DNA from: a virus
Direction: 5' to 3' (one strand)
Length of the DNA stretch: 64,000 bases
Virus record (IMG/VR): IMGVR_UViG_3300008108_000042
Location: 1-64,000 of that record
Shown: positions 10,201 through 18,052 of the stretch, in pieces
How positions within the stretch are numbered: position 1 is the first letter of the stretch
Layout: every line of letters begins with the position of its first letter
Made by a program: the position numbers and the translations under genes
Notes under the pieces: model-generated
Databases searched by the model: none
Seen by the model: only the letters and a program-made list of their open reading frames with translations
What the model was told of the DNA's origin: nothing

Positions 10201-10284
10201 TCCAATTTCACCTTGAGCCAAAGTGGGATTAGCATTACTCCACTCAGACGAATCACCTCTTCTTAGTTGTATTCTATTTGCCAT
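4201..10284 (-). CDS. Giant tail fibre protein (Mtd_N-type start, repeat-rich)
   Basis: A 2027-aa protein. Residues 1-50 (MANRIQLRRGDSSEWSNANP, LAQGEIGIELNTRRFKIGDG) match the N-terminal fold shared by Mtd-like and other phage tail fibres, which anchors the fibre to the baseplate. The middle is built of imperfect repeats: TLGVTGVTTL, TLTVNATSTFNAPVTLAA, GNFTAGTITA(A/S)LSG and TYTKVTVDxxGR. Residues about 1590-1965 hold roughly thirteen GSGYTSAPSVSFSGGGG-type units. The last 60 residues leave this pattern and may form the tip. A late promoter (TATAAATA) lies about 47 nt upstream. It takes the T4 gp12/wac position before gp13, so host recognition is the likely role; the receptor is unknown. Confidence 0.85.
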   Translation of the reverse strand: MANRIQLRRGDSSEWSNANPTLAQGEIGIELNTRRFKIGDGATPWNLLGYVTPEIATDNSPNTLVQRDADGNFAAGVITGSLIGNAASATRLANTRLITLIGDSVGSGTFDGSANLTISTKFGLISTLPHYNPANESATGTYTKVTVDSGGRVINASNPTTIQGYGLDGTVEGQSAQPFDRDLRAIAENTNIGIYAKTADGSIGMRTVTGTAGRISVVDGNGVLGNPTLDLINTTVVAGDYNTESLTSVGTGTQTVNTTKFTVDQWGRLTAALTVPIATAVSGTTASAWSVSTAYSRGDKVVNGGRLYQAVAAITGGTQPTHTSGTTGSWEFIASSVTPQKGLASFDQEDFGVTAAGHVTIATGGVDNTQLQNSRITFNDGTTSTNYDLDQINTYNGFRTISELKVNSGGSRMFEVGGTNAKMSVDTPSEFSQNITFIKSGGLTVGSAENITLSLSGNNAANRTLAITSTNSGAGNALLNITADEEITIGSTNSYVTLESIRFAANTLSATGDIILDPNQDNSTAGTLTVKGSVGVDNALSVTGVTNLFNDVAINTNKFNITAASGNTDIAGILDLTGNFNINTNKFNVIAASGNTTIAGTLGVTGVTTLTNNLIAEANSTLGNASSDTLTVNATSTFNAPVTLAASQNLTVGGDLIVTGNTTLNGASGTINATTLTIDDPIITINGDTAPTSNDNKDRGVQFRYYDTQARLGFFGWNTDLSKYVFLSAVTNTSEVVSGTDAGIIAGNLTLTGAGTALIVNNNATITGTLGVTSTSTFTGGVTLNGATQVNNTLGVTGVTSITNATAASTTPSSYTAAGALRVTGGSSFGENVLIAGTLKVYGDIDVAGAQSYSGSASFKGNISASTIFQRDADSNGDTDVALRSYGGLVVDKRSIFTGNVYVNPTSGLTSPKFFVEASSGNTTVAGTLGVTGVTTLSGNLVANANTTLGDASSDTLTVNATSTFNAPITLAASQNLTVGGDLTVTGNVTVNGTTTTVNSTTVTVDDKNIELGSVASPTDSTADGGGITLRGATDKTITYTNSTTSWDFNQHVNIVNSRGLFVGNTQVISSARALTNITAITTSGQLTSTVTTGTAPFVVASTTRVNNLNANFLNGLDTASNNVVSTVVVRDSSGNFSAGTITAALSGNATTASTWQTARTLSLGGDLSGSVSVNGGSDVTLTASIVDTDLVALRDLTTTGIIVRTGSGTAVTRQVDVTAGSGLTVSNATGVAGNVTLGTNATSANTASTLVLRNASGNFTAGTITASLSGTATNATNTTITDDNATNSTHYLTFVTANTGDLPSKVSSTKLTYNPSTGTLSSTTFSGALSGNSTTATTLQTSRNFSITGDVTASAVSFNGGANVALATTLSAGVVSNSNISSTAAIAVSKLAANTISGVTLGNNLNTLTFGTYLTGTSYNGSSAVTIATNATSSNTASTLVARDASGNFTAGTITAALTGNASTATTLQNTRTIALSGDATGSANFNGSANATISTTLANSGVTAGTYTKVTVDAKGRATSGTTLSAADIPSVTLSKISDYISDMQNKMNSVYDQFEALLNNLDSTTGMKINITAIGAKATSSISGPVNSVSLGSGGSGYTSAPSVSFSGGGGSGASATASVFVYVNTVSVTGGGSGYTSAPSVGFTGGGGTGATATSTLSSTGAVKSVTVTAGGSGYTTAPSVSFSIGTGATATANLASSGSVKTIAVTNGGAGYAPSSTLPVTFSGGGGGSGAVATATTDASGIITAITVSAGGSGYTLPPTVSVAGGAGLVATVTLGYAIASITVNSGGSGYTNATVVSITGDGSSATASATIGYNVSSVTVTAGGSGYTSAPAVSFSGGGGTGATATSTITGYVSNITLTGGGSGYTSAPSVSFSGGGGSAAAASSTISMGVTGYNVTAGGSGYTSAPTVTFTGGGGSGAAATAVLSSGVVTSLVITSSGSDYTSAPTISFSGGGGSGTYTNGSTVTGSTSGATATITAYDSVNTPAVISVNAISGVFLRGETLTSGAVNYPISSTNAFDAV
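4395..5515 (-). repeat. About 13 glycine-rich GSGYTS repeats in tail fibre C-terminus
   Basis: Each unit is about 28-30 codons and reads GGSGYTSAPxVSFSGGGGxGAxAxA, followed by a short strand such as VxSVTVTA. Some neighbouring units are nearly identical in DNA, for example the CACTAAAGGAAACTGAAGG segments near 4653 and 5455. This suggests recent expansion by slippage or unequal recombination. The glycine runs give local GC-rich CCACCGCC tracts in otherwise AT-rich DNA. Confidence 0.85.
7343..7445 (-). repeat. Intragenic direct repeat copy 1 in tail fibre gene
   Basis: About 100 nt encoding the NATSTFNAPVTLAASQNLTVGG region, nearly identical in DNA to 8323-8425 some 980 nt away in the same gene. 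The differences are mostly silent or conservative. Confidence 0.8.
8323..8425 (-). repeat. Intragenic direct repeat copy 2 in tail fibre gene
   Basis: Second copy of the ~100-nt repeat at 7343-7445. The high DNA identity points to a duplication of roughly 1 kb inside the fibre gene rather than convergent repeats. Confidence 0.8.
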
Positions 10285-10330
10285 TTGCTCTAGAAATCCT
10301 CTACTATATTTCTATAATTAGTCTCTTATG

Positions 10331-10338
10331 TATTTATA
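10331..10338 (-). promoter_or_regulatory. Late promoter TATAAATA for tail fibre gene
   Basis: The minus strand reads TATAAATA exactly, the T4-type late promoter consensus, about 47 nt upstream of the tail fibre ATG. It directly follows a terminator hairpin, so the fibre gene starts a new transcription unit. Confidence 0.75.
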
Positions 10339-10346
10339 CTATCAAT

Positions 10347-10372
10347 AAAAAAAGGGGAAGTGTATTTCCCCT
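10347..10372 (-). terminator. Intrinsic terminator
   Basis: On the minus strand a 7-bp stem (AGGGGAA / TTCCCCT) with a 6-nt loop is followed by a run of T. It lies 11 nt past the stop of the 67-aa coiled-coil gene. Confidence 0.85.
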
Positions 10373-10382
10373 CACAAACATT

Positions 10383-10586
10383 TCACTCTTCAGATTTTTC
10401 CTCTTCCGTTTCTTCGGGTTGATTTAAATAATTTAGTGTTTCAATCGCTCCAGCTAGTTTCAAAATAGTAATCTCATTTTCTTTAATTTTCTTTGCCAAA
10501 CCTTCATTTTCTTGAAGTAGTGTATTATACTGTTTGGTAAAATCAGCTAACAGCTCTTCAGAACTAGTCTTTTCAATTGCCATCAT
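10383..10586 (-). CDS. Small coiled-coil protein (unknown)
   Basis: A 67-aa acidic protein; residues 10-50 form a heptad-like pattern (LLADFTKQYNTLLQENEGLA, IKENEITILKLAGAIETLN) expected for a coiled coil. The C-terminus is a run of Glu (EETEEEKSEE). It overlaps the preceding 81-aa gene, with AGGAG 5 nt before the first ATG. It is the last gene before a terminator. A chaperone or fibre-assembly helper would fit its place between two fibre-like genes, but that is inference. Confidence 0.75.
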   Translation of the reverse strand: MMAIEKTSSEELLADFTKQYNTLLQENEGLAKKIKENEITILKLAGAIETLNYLNQPEETEEEKSEE

Positions 10587-10818
10587 CAGTTCTCCTTAAT
10601 AATTCTAGTAGTAAATTTTTGATGTCAGAAACATCAGATTGTAACATGTTAACATCACTTCTCAAATTTTGCAACTCTTTTTTTCTTTTTTGATTTGCTT
10701 CATAATTAGACATGTATCTATCATATTCAGTTTTGTCCACATTTAATATTGCACCAGATCTAGCATCTCTGACAAGACCTGCTTCATCTTCAACGGGTAT
10801 TAAAAAATCATCATTCAT
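10573..10818 (-). CDS. Small coiled-coil protein, conserved in T4-like phages (unknown)
   Basis: An 81-aa protein starting MNDDFLIPVEDEAGLVRDAR, with GAILNVDKTEYDRYMSNYEA, a basic hinge (QKRKKEL) and a C-terminal coiled coil (LRSDVNMLQSDVSDIKNLLLELL). Proteins of this layout are common next to structural genes of T4-like phages. It follows the 2404-aa gene by 1 nt and overlaps the next gene. Function unknown; the coiled coil suggests trimer formation or assembly help. Confidence 0.8.
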   Translation of the reverse strand: MNDDFLIPVEDEAGLVRDARSGAILNVDKTEYDRYMSNYEANQKRKKELQNLRSDVNMLQSDVSDIKNLLLELLRRTDDGN

Positions 10819-10819
10819 T

Positions 10820-13800
10820 TTACGTTGCTAAAGCAATACATCTTAAACTTTCAATAATTGGTACAATAGCTTGGTTCTTACTCTTCATAATAATTTTTAC
10901 CTGGAAAGCGGTAAATGCATCACCAGAGAAAGTATATTCATAAGATTTGAACTGAACAGTCTCTGTCGGAATCACAGTTTTATCTGGATTGCCAGTATTA
11001 TTAAATAATTTATAACCAATTTGATCTTCTGGAGTAGTAGATCCAGCTGGAATTACTTTATATAATACTTTAATGTCTGCATCTGGATGTCTCCAAGCAT
11101 CAAACATTACCTTGAGAGATTTAGATTGAATTGTCAATCTTGCCAATCTAGTAATATATATGGCTGCATTTGGATCACCAACTGCAAGAGTTGCGGTTGA
11201 ATCAGTCGTTAAATTATTAATTCTATTAGAAGTTGTAATACAACTTAGTCTATCTAAGTCAATAATTGGAGATAGATATTCACTCTCAGATTGCATAATT
11301 GTTTGAATTAACAATGACTTAGCACCATTATTTCTTGCGTTTTCATTAACTTTTGATGCAATCAAGTATTGCTTATCCAAATAATTTGAAGTATTTAATT
11401 CTACATCAAATAATGTTCCGTCATTAACAAAAGAATTTGTTAGAACAGTTACTCCGTCATTAATTGAAGTACCAGTGACAGCATTTAATCTAGATGAAAT
11501 AGTTGTCTTTGGTACAATTGCTGTCTGAATTTGAGGTGTTATTACTTCAAATGGTACGTTTTGAGTTGCATAAATTTGTGTGGAACCTCCAGTAATGCCA
11601 TTAATACCTACTGAATTTGTAACTAAATCATAAGAATCTAAAGTTGGAGCACTAATTTCAGTGTGTGTTTTATTAATCTCTGTTAGTGGAATACCATCTA
11701 AATTATAACACTCAACTACAGTTCCTTGTTCATGTGCAACAGCAATTGTATTTGCAGCTGCTCTACCTCCAGTCTTAATTGTGATTGTTGTGCCATCAGC
11801 ACTAATAGCAGAATATTGTAAAATTTCATTTTCAATTTTAATATATCCTGGATTACTTTCACTGATAGATAATCCAGCAACTGTTTTGTGGAATGCACTT
11901 GCATCAACTACAGACAAAGTAGTATCAGTTGAACTAATACCAGTTTTTAATGAAGTTGGTGAAATTTCGGAAATCGCTCCAGAAATGGTCACATTATTTA
12001 AAGTATCATGCATACCATGATTGCTATGTGCTATAGTAATTTTCCTACTATATGCTGGATAAGATGGAGCGACGCTAACATAAGCCGTTCTAGTATCACC
12101 AGCATATGTTGGTGTTCCACTAATTGTTCCTGATGCAGCGGATGGTGACGCCTGACTAATAGTTTCAGATGCAGTCCAAGTTGCATTAGTTGCAGTGCTA
12201 TTTGCTCCCAAATATCTAACAACAAGTGTTCTTGTTCCTGCTGTCCAAGATACAACTTCAGCAATCAATCCACTTGTACCACCAGTTATTGTAGCCCCAG
12301 CAACAAAAGTTCCTGTTAAACCAGCAGAATTCAATACTATAGTAGATGTTGCAGAACTACTACGAATTGCATACGTTAATGGTGATCCAGTACCTTGGTT
12401 AAATGCCCCAACAATATCAGTTACTACTAATTGATTTGGTGTTGTAGTATTATTAAATTCTTTAATGGTTGCTTGAGCAGCAGCATTACCAACTTGCCTA
12501 ATTGTAGCACCAGGAGTAAATGTTAAACCTGTAGTATTCAATACTAAAATTTGTTCTGGTTTATAGGTCTTAATTGCATTCTCTTTAAGATTGAGAATTT
12601 GATTGTTGCCAATTCCAAGTTCTGCATTATTAAAGATTGCCGTTCCTTGTGATTTTGTAAATTTAGCTCTATAGATATTAAACTTCAAGTCTTCATATTG
12701 ATCAGCAGTCCACGTTGTTGCGTTCTGAGATTTAAATAGAACACCAGCATATGGCTGTTCAGAAATAGTTCTACTACCACTGATATCGATATCTCCCATT
12801 CTAGAAATCCATACTCTATATTCATTACTATCAGATAACAATACTAAAGAATATTCTACCCCTTTTTGCAAATAAATTGGAGCTTTAAATCTGAAAGTAG
12901 TTGCTAGGGAAGCATTTTCAGAAATTTGAACATCTGATGGATAAATGGTAACATCGGAGAATGGTAAAATTTTATTGGATGGATAACCATTTACCATGGT
13001 ACGAATTTGGCAACTGATAGGAATATTATTATCTCTAGTTGCAAAATATATTTCTGCTTTAGTTACATATACTCCATCATCTTTATCTACTAGGAATGAT
13101 TGTGCTAATGGATCATACCATCCAATTTGTCTAACTTCAGTTCTCGTTGATGTGATAGTTCTTGTATCAGTTACTGTATCCCTGACAATATCAGCATTTC
13201 TAACAGCAAGAATATTTTCTTGTACCGTATCTAAAGTTCCAGAAGCACTATAAGTTGTATCTGCGGAAGAATCTACAGTTCCAGGAACGTAACTATTAAC
13301 TGAACTTGTTGTAAATCTGAGAGCTCTAGTTCCCGTTGGCCATCTTGGATTAGTATCTACAGATGGACTTGGAATAAAGAAAGTTCCATATAATGTCCCC
13401 TTTCTATCACTAATTAATCTTCTATCCTTTACAACTGCTTTAGCACCAGAGGAACCTTGTAAAATTTCACCTACTTTAATATTTCCATAGAAGTTTGCAT
13501 TGACTTGAGTTGCCATTGCTTCAGTATCAATATTTAAATATGCAGTTTGAGATGAATATGTTGAAGGCAATGTACTATCATCATAAGGACTATATACATA
13601 ACCATCATTTGGTGCCACAACTTTTAATTTTACTCCACTAGATAATCCAGTTACAGTCTCACCAATACTAAATGGAATATCATTTGTTCTTGGATCGGTT
13701 GCAGCATTTTTAATTAATTCAATTAATTTAGGAGTGCAATATTGTTCGATTGAATTTTCATCAAAGAACCCATAAACTCTCGTTTTTGGCTTCAATCTTT

Positions 13801-16800
13801 CTACTTCAAATTTAATATTTCTAGAGCGAATATATGGAATTGTTGTTCTAGAAACTAATGAATCTCCTAAACTCTTATTGTCAATTCTAGGTACAACTTT
13901 TGTTCTTACTCCAGTTCTAGCTTGATTTGTAGTTATAGTAAAATCTCTTCTTTCATGCACATATGCGAACCATCCTGTAGGACCTAACCATCTACCTCCA
14001 CCTAAATTTGTATGCGATATATATGTGCTTGTACCAGTTTGCTTTTCACCAGTCCAAGTTGTTTCCCAAGCATTCCATTCAATAGGTGCAAATCCATTTT
14101 GATCAGTATTTAAATTTCTAGATACTGACGAAAAATCTCCTTCAACATTTTCAATTCTTGCAGGAAGTCTCTTAGTTTCAATCCAATCATCACTTGATGG
14201 AGTTAGATCAATTCTTCCAATATATGCAAATACGTTAAATGGGTTTACATTCTCCTGTCTTGATGCATATGGTTGTTTAATTAATAATTCATCAGTAAAT
14301 GGTAAACTTAAAATTGGCCCACTCTTTTGAATATTTGTAGATAATGCACTATTATACTCTAGAGGAACATTTGTGGTATAATGTGAAGGTCTAAGTTGTC
14401 CATTTTTAAAATCTAAGGATGCTTTATATTCTGTACTATTGACATCTCCGATATTATGAGAAGTAAAATCATCAACTACATATCCATTTTTTAATTTATC
14501 GTTGTTGTCATCATCAGTAATTCTCATTGAGTTAGTATCTGCTTCAAGCAAACTCAATGAAGTGTAATATTCTACTTGATTTAATCTTCTTTCAATAGTT
14601 CCAATATCTCGCATTGTATAGCGACGATTATCTTCTTTTTTGAAAATTACATCTCTTTCAGGATCAAATCCATATGGTTTATGGATAAGAATTCCCAACA
14701 ACATGGCATTATTAAGTACATCAGGAACATTTGGATTTTCTGCTGATTTTCCTAATACTGGTTTAAATTCCCCCTCAGAAGTTAGATATAATCTATCAAT
14801 TCTAGAGAGATAATAACTATAATCACAACGGAAATCAGTATCAGGTTTTGGAATATCAAATACTGTTGCTTTTGGATCTGCACTAGTTTGGAACAATCTA
14901 GAAGCAAAATCTAGAGACGAACAATTTACAAAAAATGGACTAGCAATTGTTCCTGCACCACCAACATCTCTTAATGGCTTAACTGCAGGTCTAAAATCTA
15001 AAACATCCCTAAGTTTTTTATCATTAAATTCTGGAATATCTGCATAGTCTAAACCAACATATGACTGAGCACTAAAATAATCACCACTACTTTCATGAGA
15101 GAAATAATCAAATACTACTAATAATTGTCTAACTGGCGCAGGGGCATTACTAAATCTTCTGATTTTACTAATGTTATAGAAGAAACCATTTTGATTTGGA
15201 TCTAATTCATAATATGAAGTAATATTTTTACTTCCTGCATCAATTGAACCATCTGCATCACTCAATAATGCTGAGATATTTTCTCCATTTAGATTAACAC
15301 CAGTGATCGTTTCTCCAAGATTAAAAGAAGTATTATTTAATGGAATATAACTCAATTTTAATGTGGATGAATTGAAATCCACTACTCTTGCTCTGGCACC
15401 AGAAACCGTACCATTAATAATACTACCAGTTGCAAAGAATGTACTTTCAACTAAGATACAAGAAGGAACTCTGGGTACAGCATCATCGGTAGATTCATAG
15501 ACTGCATGTAATTTATATACATCAGGTATACCTAAACTAATTTCATAGTCTTGAATTCTAGTTCCATAAAGATTACTATATGATAATCCATATTTTGCAG
15601 CATCAGTATTAATATAATTAAATGTAGTCTTTGTTACTTTAAAGACTGTCATTTTAATTGAGTTCTTAATTTTTCTATTCAGAACATTTTTTGAAACTGC
15701 AGCAGTAAGTCTTACAACAGTAGCATTAGCTAATCCAGTTACAGTGATTGTAGAACGTGGAGTACCTGAAGTATTGAAAGTTGTATTTCCAACGGTGAGA
15801 TCAATAGTATCTCCAACTGCATAAGTACCAGCTCCACTAATAGCAGTAACAGTTAAGGCATGATTACTTCTACCCAAAGGTTCAAATTGCTCATTTTCAG
15901 ATAGTGAGGTTGCAAAAGACTGACTGACTACGGAAATATTATCAATAGTTCTTCTTACAATCATTGATTCATCACTAATTGATCTTACTGCCTGCTTTGG
16001 CATATCAGTAATTAAGTCACCATTTTCTTTTGCAACAAATAAATATGGTCTTGCCCTCCTTGGAGTAAATGCTGTTCCATTAGTAATTCCACTAGTTGCT
16101 TCATATGAAGCTGTTTGGGGAACAGTAGTATACGCAAAAACAGTTCCAACATTAATTGCAGATTGATTTAATCTAGTGACTCTAGCATATGCAGAAGTTG
16201 AAGCTCCATAAACAACATCTCCAGGTCTTAGTTCAACAGCAAAATTACTTCCAGTTCCACCTTGTATTCTAGTAGTTCCTGTATTAATTGTATAATCAGT
16301 ACCACTTAAACGTTGAATATCATTTAATACTAAATCAGCAGTCATAATAATAGTAGATGACTGATTTTTACATACTACTTGCTTAGAATCAGTCAATTGG
16401 TAATTAAATACACCATTACTAGCAGCAATAGTTCCAACAACTCTACCATCAACTTCAAGAACTTCACCACTTACAAAGTTTCCTGAAACTTGATATAATT
16501 TTATAAGAGTTGATGCACTAACTGCACTTTCAACAAATCCAGTTGCTTTTGAAGTTCTTCCAACAACTTGAGATCCTAAAGCAATGGTACATGCAGCTTG
16601 CGTATTAATAATAGTAAACATTGCTGCATCCATAATATACAGTTTCCAAACTGTGCTAGGATCATTAAATGTAGATGCAGTTGAATCATATTCAATGGAA
16701 ACCGCTCTGGCATATCCGATTAAATTACCAGCAGCATTTCCTTTAGTTACAGTTCCAAGATCTCGTAATTCAATAACGTTATAACTATTCGTTGTAATTC

Positions 16801-18034
16801 CAGTTCCTGTTATTTGTGGAGAACCCCAAAGATTATTAATCTTAAAGTAATTACCTAATTCGAAAGGAACAATACCATTTTGAATACTATTATAATCTCT
16901 TGGTTTTAATAAATCAATATATTTTGGTATTAATGTTTCGGTCCTATAACCTCTAACATATCCTACTCCAGGTCCAACTTCAATCGCATACAAATCATCA
17001 CTTGGAATGGCTTCCTGTGATGTTTTTTGATTGGAAGTAAATACGCCATCATTAAACCCATCATTTAAACTTTCTCTAACTCTAACATCAAAATCATTTA
17101 CTACATAATCGCCACTTTCTTCATAGGTTCTTAATGCAATGGTTTTTTCAATTTCACTATATGCTGTTTTGTCTACAAACTGTTCTACTTTAGCTTGATT
17201 AAGTCTTAGTAGTTCGATGAAATTTTGATCCGCATCGTCATCAACTATTTTTTTGACTAAAGTAGTTTTAAGTTTTAATCTATGTGCCCCTGGTGCAGAA
17301 TAATTTGAAGTTCCTACTGAATTATCATTTAAAGATGCATCATCCTCAGAAGTAATAATTGATTCAGAAATTTCAAGACCAATTCTATATGTTGGATTAT
17401 TATCATACTGATCTAGAATGATATATTCACTTGGAACATCAACTAAAAATCCCCTAATAAAATAAACGCCCTGATTAATATATGCTGCTGATCCAACTCC
17501 TAATGCGTTAGTTGGAATTAATTGTGCAAAAGGACTTCCTGCCTCAATTAAATTAGATGAGAATGTAATATCAGATTCGCAAACTAATTGTTCATTTTCT
17601 AAAAATGATTTTCTATCTCTATTTGTATCTCCAGATTCTAAATATTTTACATAAAATGTAATAAAATCTCTTTCGGATGTATCTGCATCAATACTAAAAA
17701 GAACTTTAGCTTTAACCCCACTAGTTACACCACTAATAGTTTTTCCATGTAAAGATTCTCTATACGCCTCAATAGATGAACCTAAAAATGTTGGCTGTAC
17801 TAAAATGCAATTTAAGTCGAGGTCATATCCAACTTGACCAGGAATAACCATTGCACCTTCTTTAAAGAAGTGCTGCCCCATGTTTTCGATCTGATTTTGT
17901 AAGATCGATTGCATAGTTGTAAGTTCTCTAGCCTGAATAGGATATCCTGGCCTAAAGAGAACTTTATAGTAGTTCTTGGCAGCATCAAAATCGTCATAAT
18001 ATGGGTTTACGTTCAGATTAGTATTCTGTGGCAT
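10820..18034 (-). CDS. Giant baseplate/fibre structural protein, DUF4815 type
   Basis: A 2404-aa protein. The first ~60 residues (NVNPYYDDFDAAKNYYKVLF, RPGYPIQARELTTMQSILQN, QIENMGQHFFKEG) are the DUF4815 signature known from T4-like cyanophage virion proteins. The protein continues with beta-rich segments, an NRRYTMRDIGTIERRLNQVEYY motif near residue 1140 and a SWTAGTRTLVV module at about 1896-1970 that is shared with gp14 and the 8074-aa protein. It sits at the T4 gp9/gp10 position between gp8 and the tail fibre, so it probably links fibres to the baseplate periphery. The DUF call is strong; the exact role is inferred. Confidence 0.85.
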   Translation of the reverse strand: MPQNTNLNVNPYYDDFDAAKNYYKVLFRPGYPIQARELTTMQSILQNQIENMGQHFFKEGAMVIPGQVGYDLDLNCILVQPTFLGSSIEAYRESLHGKTISGVTSGVKAKVLFSIDADTSERDFITFYVKYLESGDTNRDRKSFLENEQLVCESDITFSSNLIEAGSPFAQLIPTNALGVGSAAYINQGVYFIRGFLVDVPSEYIILDQYDNNPTYRIGLEISESIITSEDDASLNDNSVGTSNYSAPGAHRLKLKTTLVKKIVDDDADQNFIELLRLNQAKVEQFVDKTAYSEIEKTIALRTYEESGDYVVNDFDVRVRESLNDGFNDGVFTSNQKTSQEAIPSDDLYAIEVGPGVGYVRGYRTETLIPKYIDLLKPRDYNSIQNGIVPFELGNYFKINNLWGSPQITGTGITTNSYNVIELRDLGTVTKGNAAGNLIGYARAVSIEYDSTASTFNDPSTVWKLYIMDAAMFTIINTQAACTIALGSQVVGRTSKATGFVESAVSASTLIKLYQVSGNFVSGEVLEVDGRVVGTIAASNGVFNYQLTDSKQVVCKNQSSTIIMTADLVLNDIQRLSGTDYTINTGTTRIQGGTGSNFAVELRPGDVVYGASTSAYARVTRLNQSAINVGTVFAYTTVPQTASYEATSGITNGTAFTPRRARPYLFVAKENGDLITDMPKQAVRSISDESMIVRRTIDNISVVSQSFATSLSENEQFEPLGRSNHALTVTAISGAGTYAVGDTIDLTVGNTTFNTSGTPRSTITVTGLANATVVRLTAAVSKNVLNRKIKNSIKMTVFKVTKTTFNYINTDAAKYGLSYSNLYGTRIQDYEISLGIPDVYKLHAVYESTDDAVPRVPSCILVESTFFATGSIINGTVSGARARVVDFNSSTLKLSYIPLNNTSFNLGETITGVNLNGENISALLSDADGSIDAGSKNITSYYELDPNQNGFFYNISKIRRFSNAPAPVRQLLVVFDYFSHESSGDYFSAQSYVGLDYADIPEFNDKKLRDVLDFRPAVKPLRDVGGAGTIASPFFVNCSSLDFASRLFQTSADPKATVFDIPKPDTDFRCDYSYYLSRIDRLYLTSEGEFKPVLGKSAENPNVPDVLNNAMLLGILIHKPYGFDPERDVIFKKEDNRRYTMRDIGTIERRLNQVEYYTSLSLLEADTNSMRITDDDNNDKLKNGYVVDDFTSHNIGDVNSTEYKASLDFKNGQLRPSHYTTNVPLEYNSALSTNIQKSGPILSLPFTDELLIKQPYASRQENVNPFNVFAYIGRIDLTPSSDDWIETKRLPARIENVEGDFSSVSRNLNTDQNGFAPIEWNAWETTWTGEKQTGTSTYISHTNLGGGRWLGPTGWFAYVHERRDFTITTNQARTGVRTKVVPRIDNKSLGDSLVSRTTIPYIRSRNIKFEVERLKPKTRVYGFFDENSIEQYCTPKLIELIKNAATDPRTNDIPFSIGETVTGLSSGVKLKVVAPNDGYVYSPYDDSTLPSTYSSQTAYLNIDTEAMATQVNANFYGNIKVGEILQGSSGAKAVVKDRRLISDRKGTLYGTFFIPSPSVDTNPRWPTGTRALRFTTSSVNSYVPGTVDSSADTTYSASGTLDTVQENILAVRNADIVRDTVTDTRTITSTRTEVRQIGWYDPLAQSFLVDKDDGVYVTKAEIYFATRDNNIPISCQIRTMVNGYPSNKILPFSDVTIYPSDVQISENASLATTFRFKAPIYLQKGVEYSLVLLSDSNEYRVWISRMGDIDISGSRTISEQPYAGVLFKSQNATTWTADQYEDLKFNIYRAKFTKSQGTAIFNNAELGIGNNQILNLKENAIKTYKPEQILVLNTTGLTFTPGATIRQVGNAAAQATIKEFNNTTTPNQLVVTDIVGAFNQGTGSPLTYAIRSSSATSTIVLNSAGLTGTFVAGATITGGTSGLIAEVVSWTAGTRTLVVRYLGANSTATNATWTASETISQASPSAASGTISGTPTYAGDTRTAYVSVAPSYPAYSRKITIAHSNHGMHDTLNNVTISGAISEISPTSLKTGISSTDTTLSVVDASAFHKTVAGLSISESNPGYIKIENEILQYSAISADGTTITIKTGGRAAANTIAVAHEQGTVVECYNLDGIPLTEINKTHTEISAPTLDSYDLVTNSVGINGITGGSTQIYATQNVPFEVITPQIQTAIVPKTTISSRLNAVTGTSINDGVTVLTNSFVNDGTLFDVELNTSNYLDKQYLIASKVNENARNNGAKSLLIQTIMQSESEYLSPIIDLDRLSCITTSNRINNLTTDSTATLAVGDPNAAIYITRLARLTIQSKSLKVMFDAWRHPDADIKVLYKVIPAGSTTPEDQIGYKLFNNTGNPDKTVIPTETVQFKSYEYTFSGDAFTAFQVKIIMKSKNQAIVPIIESLRCIALAT

Positions 18035-18052
18035 TTTGTTAATATCCTACTA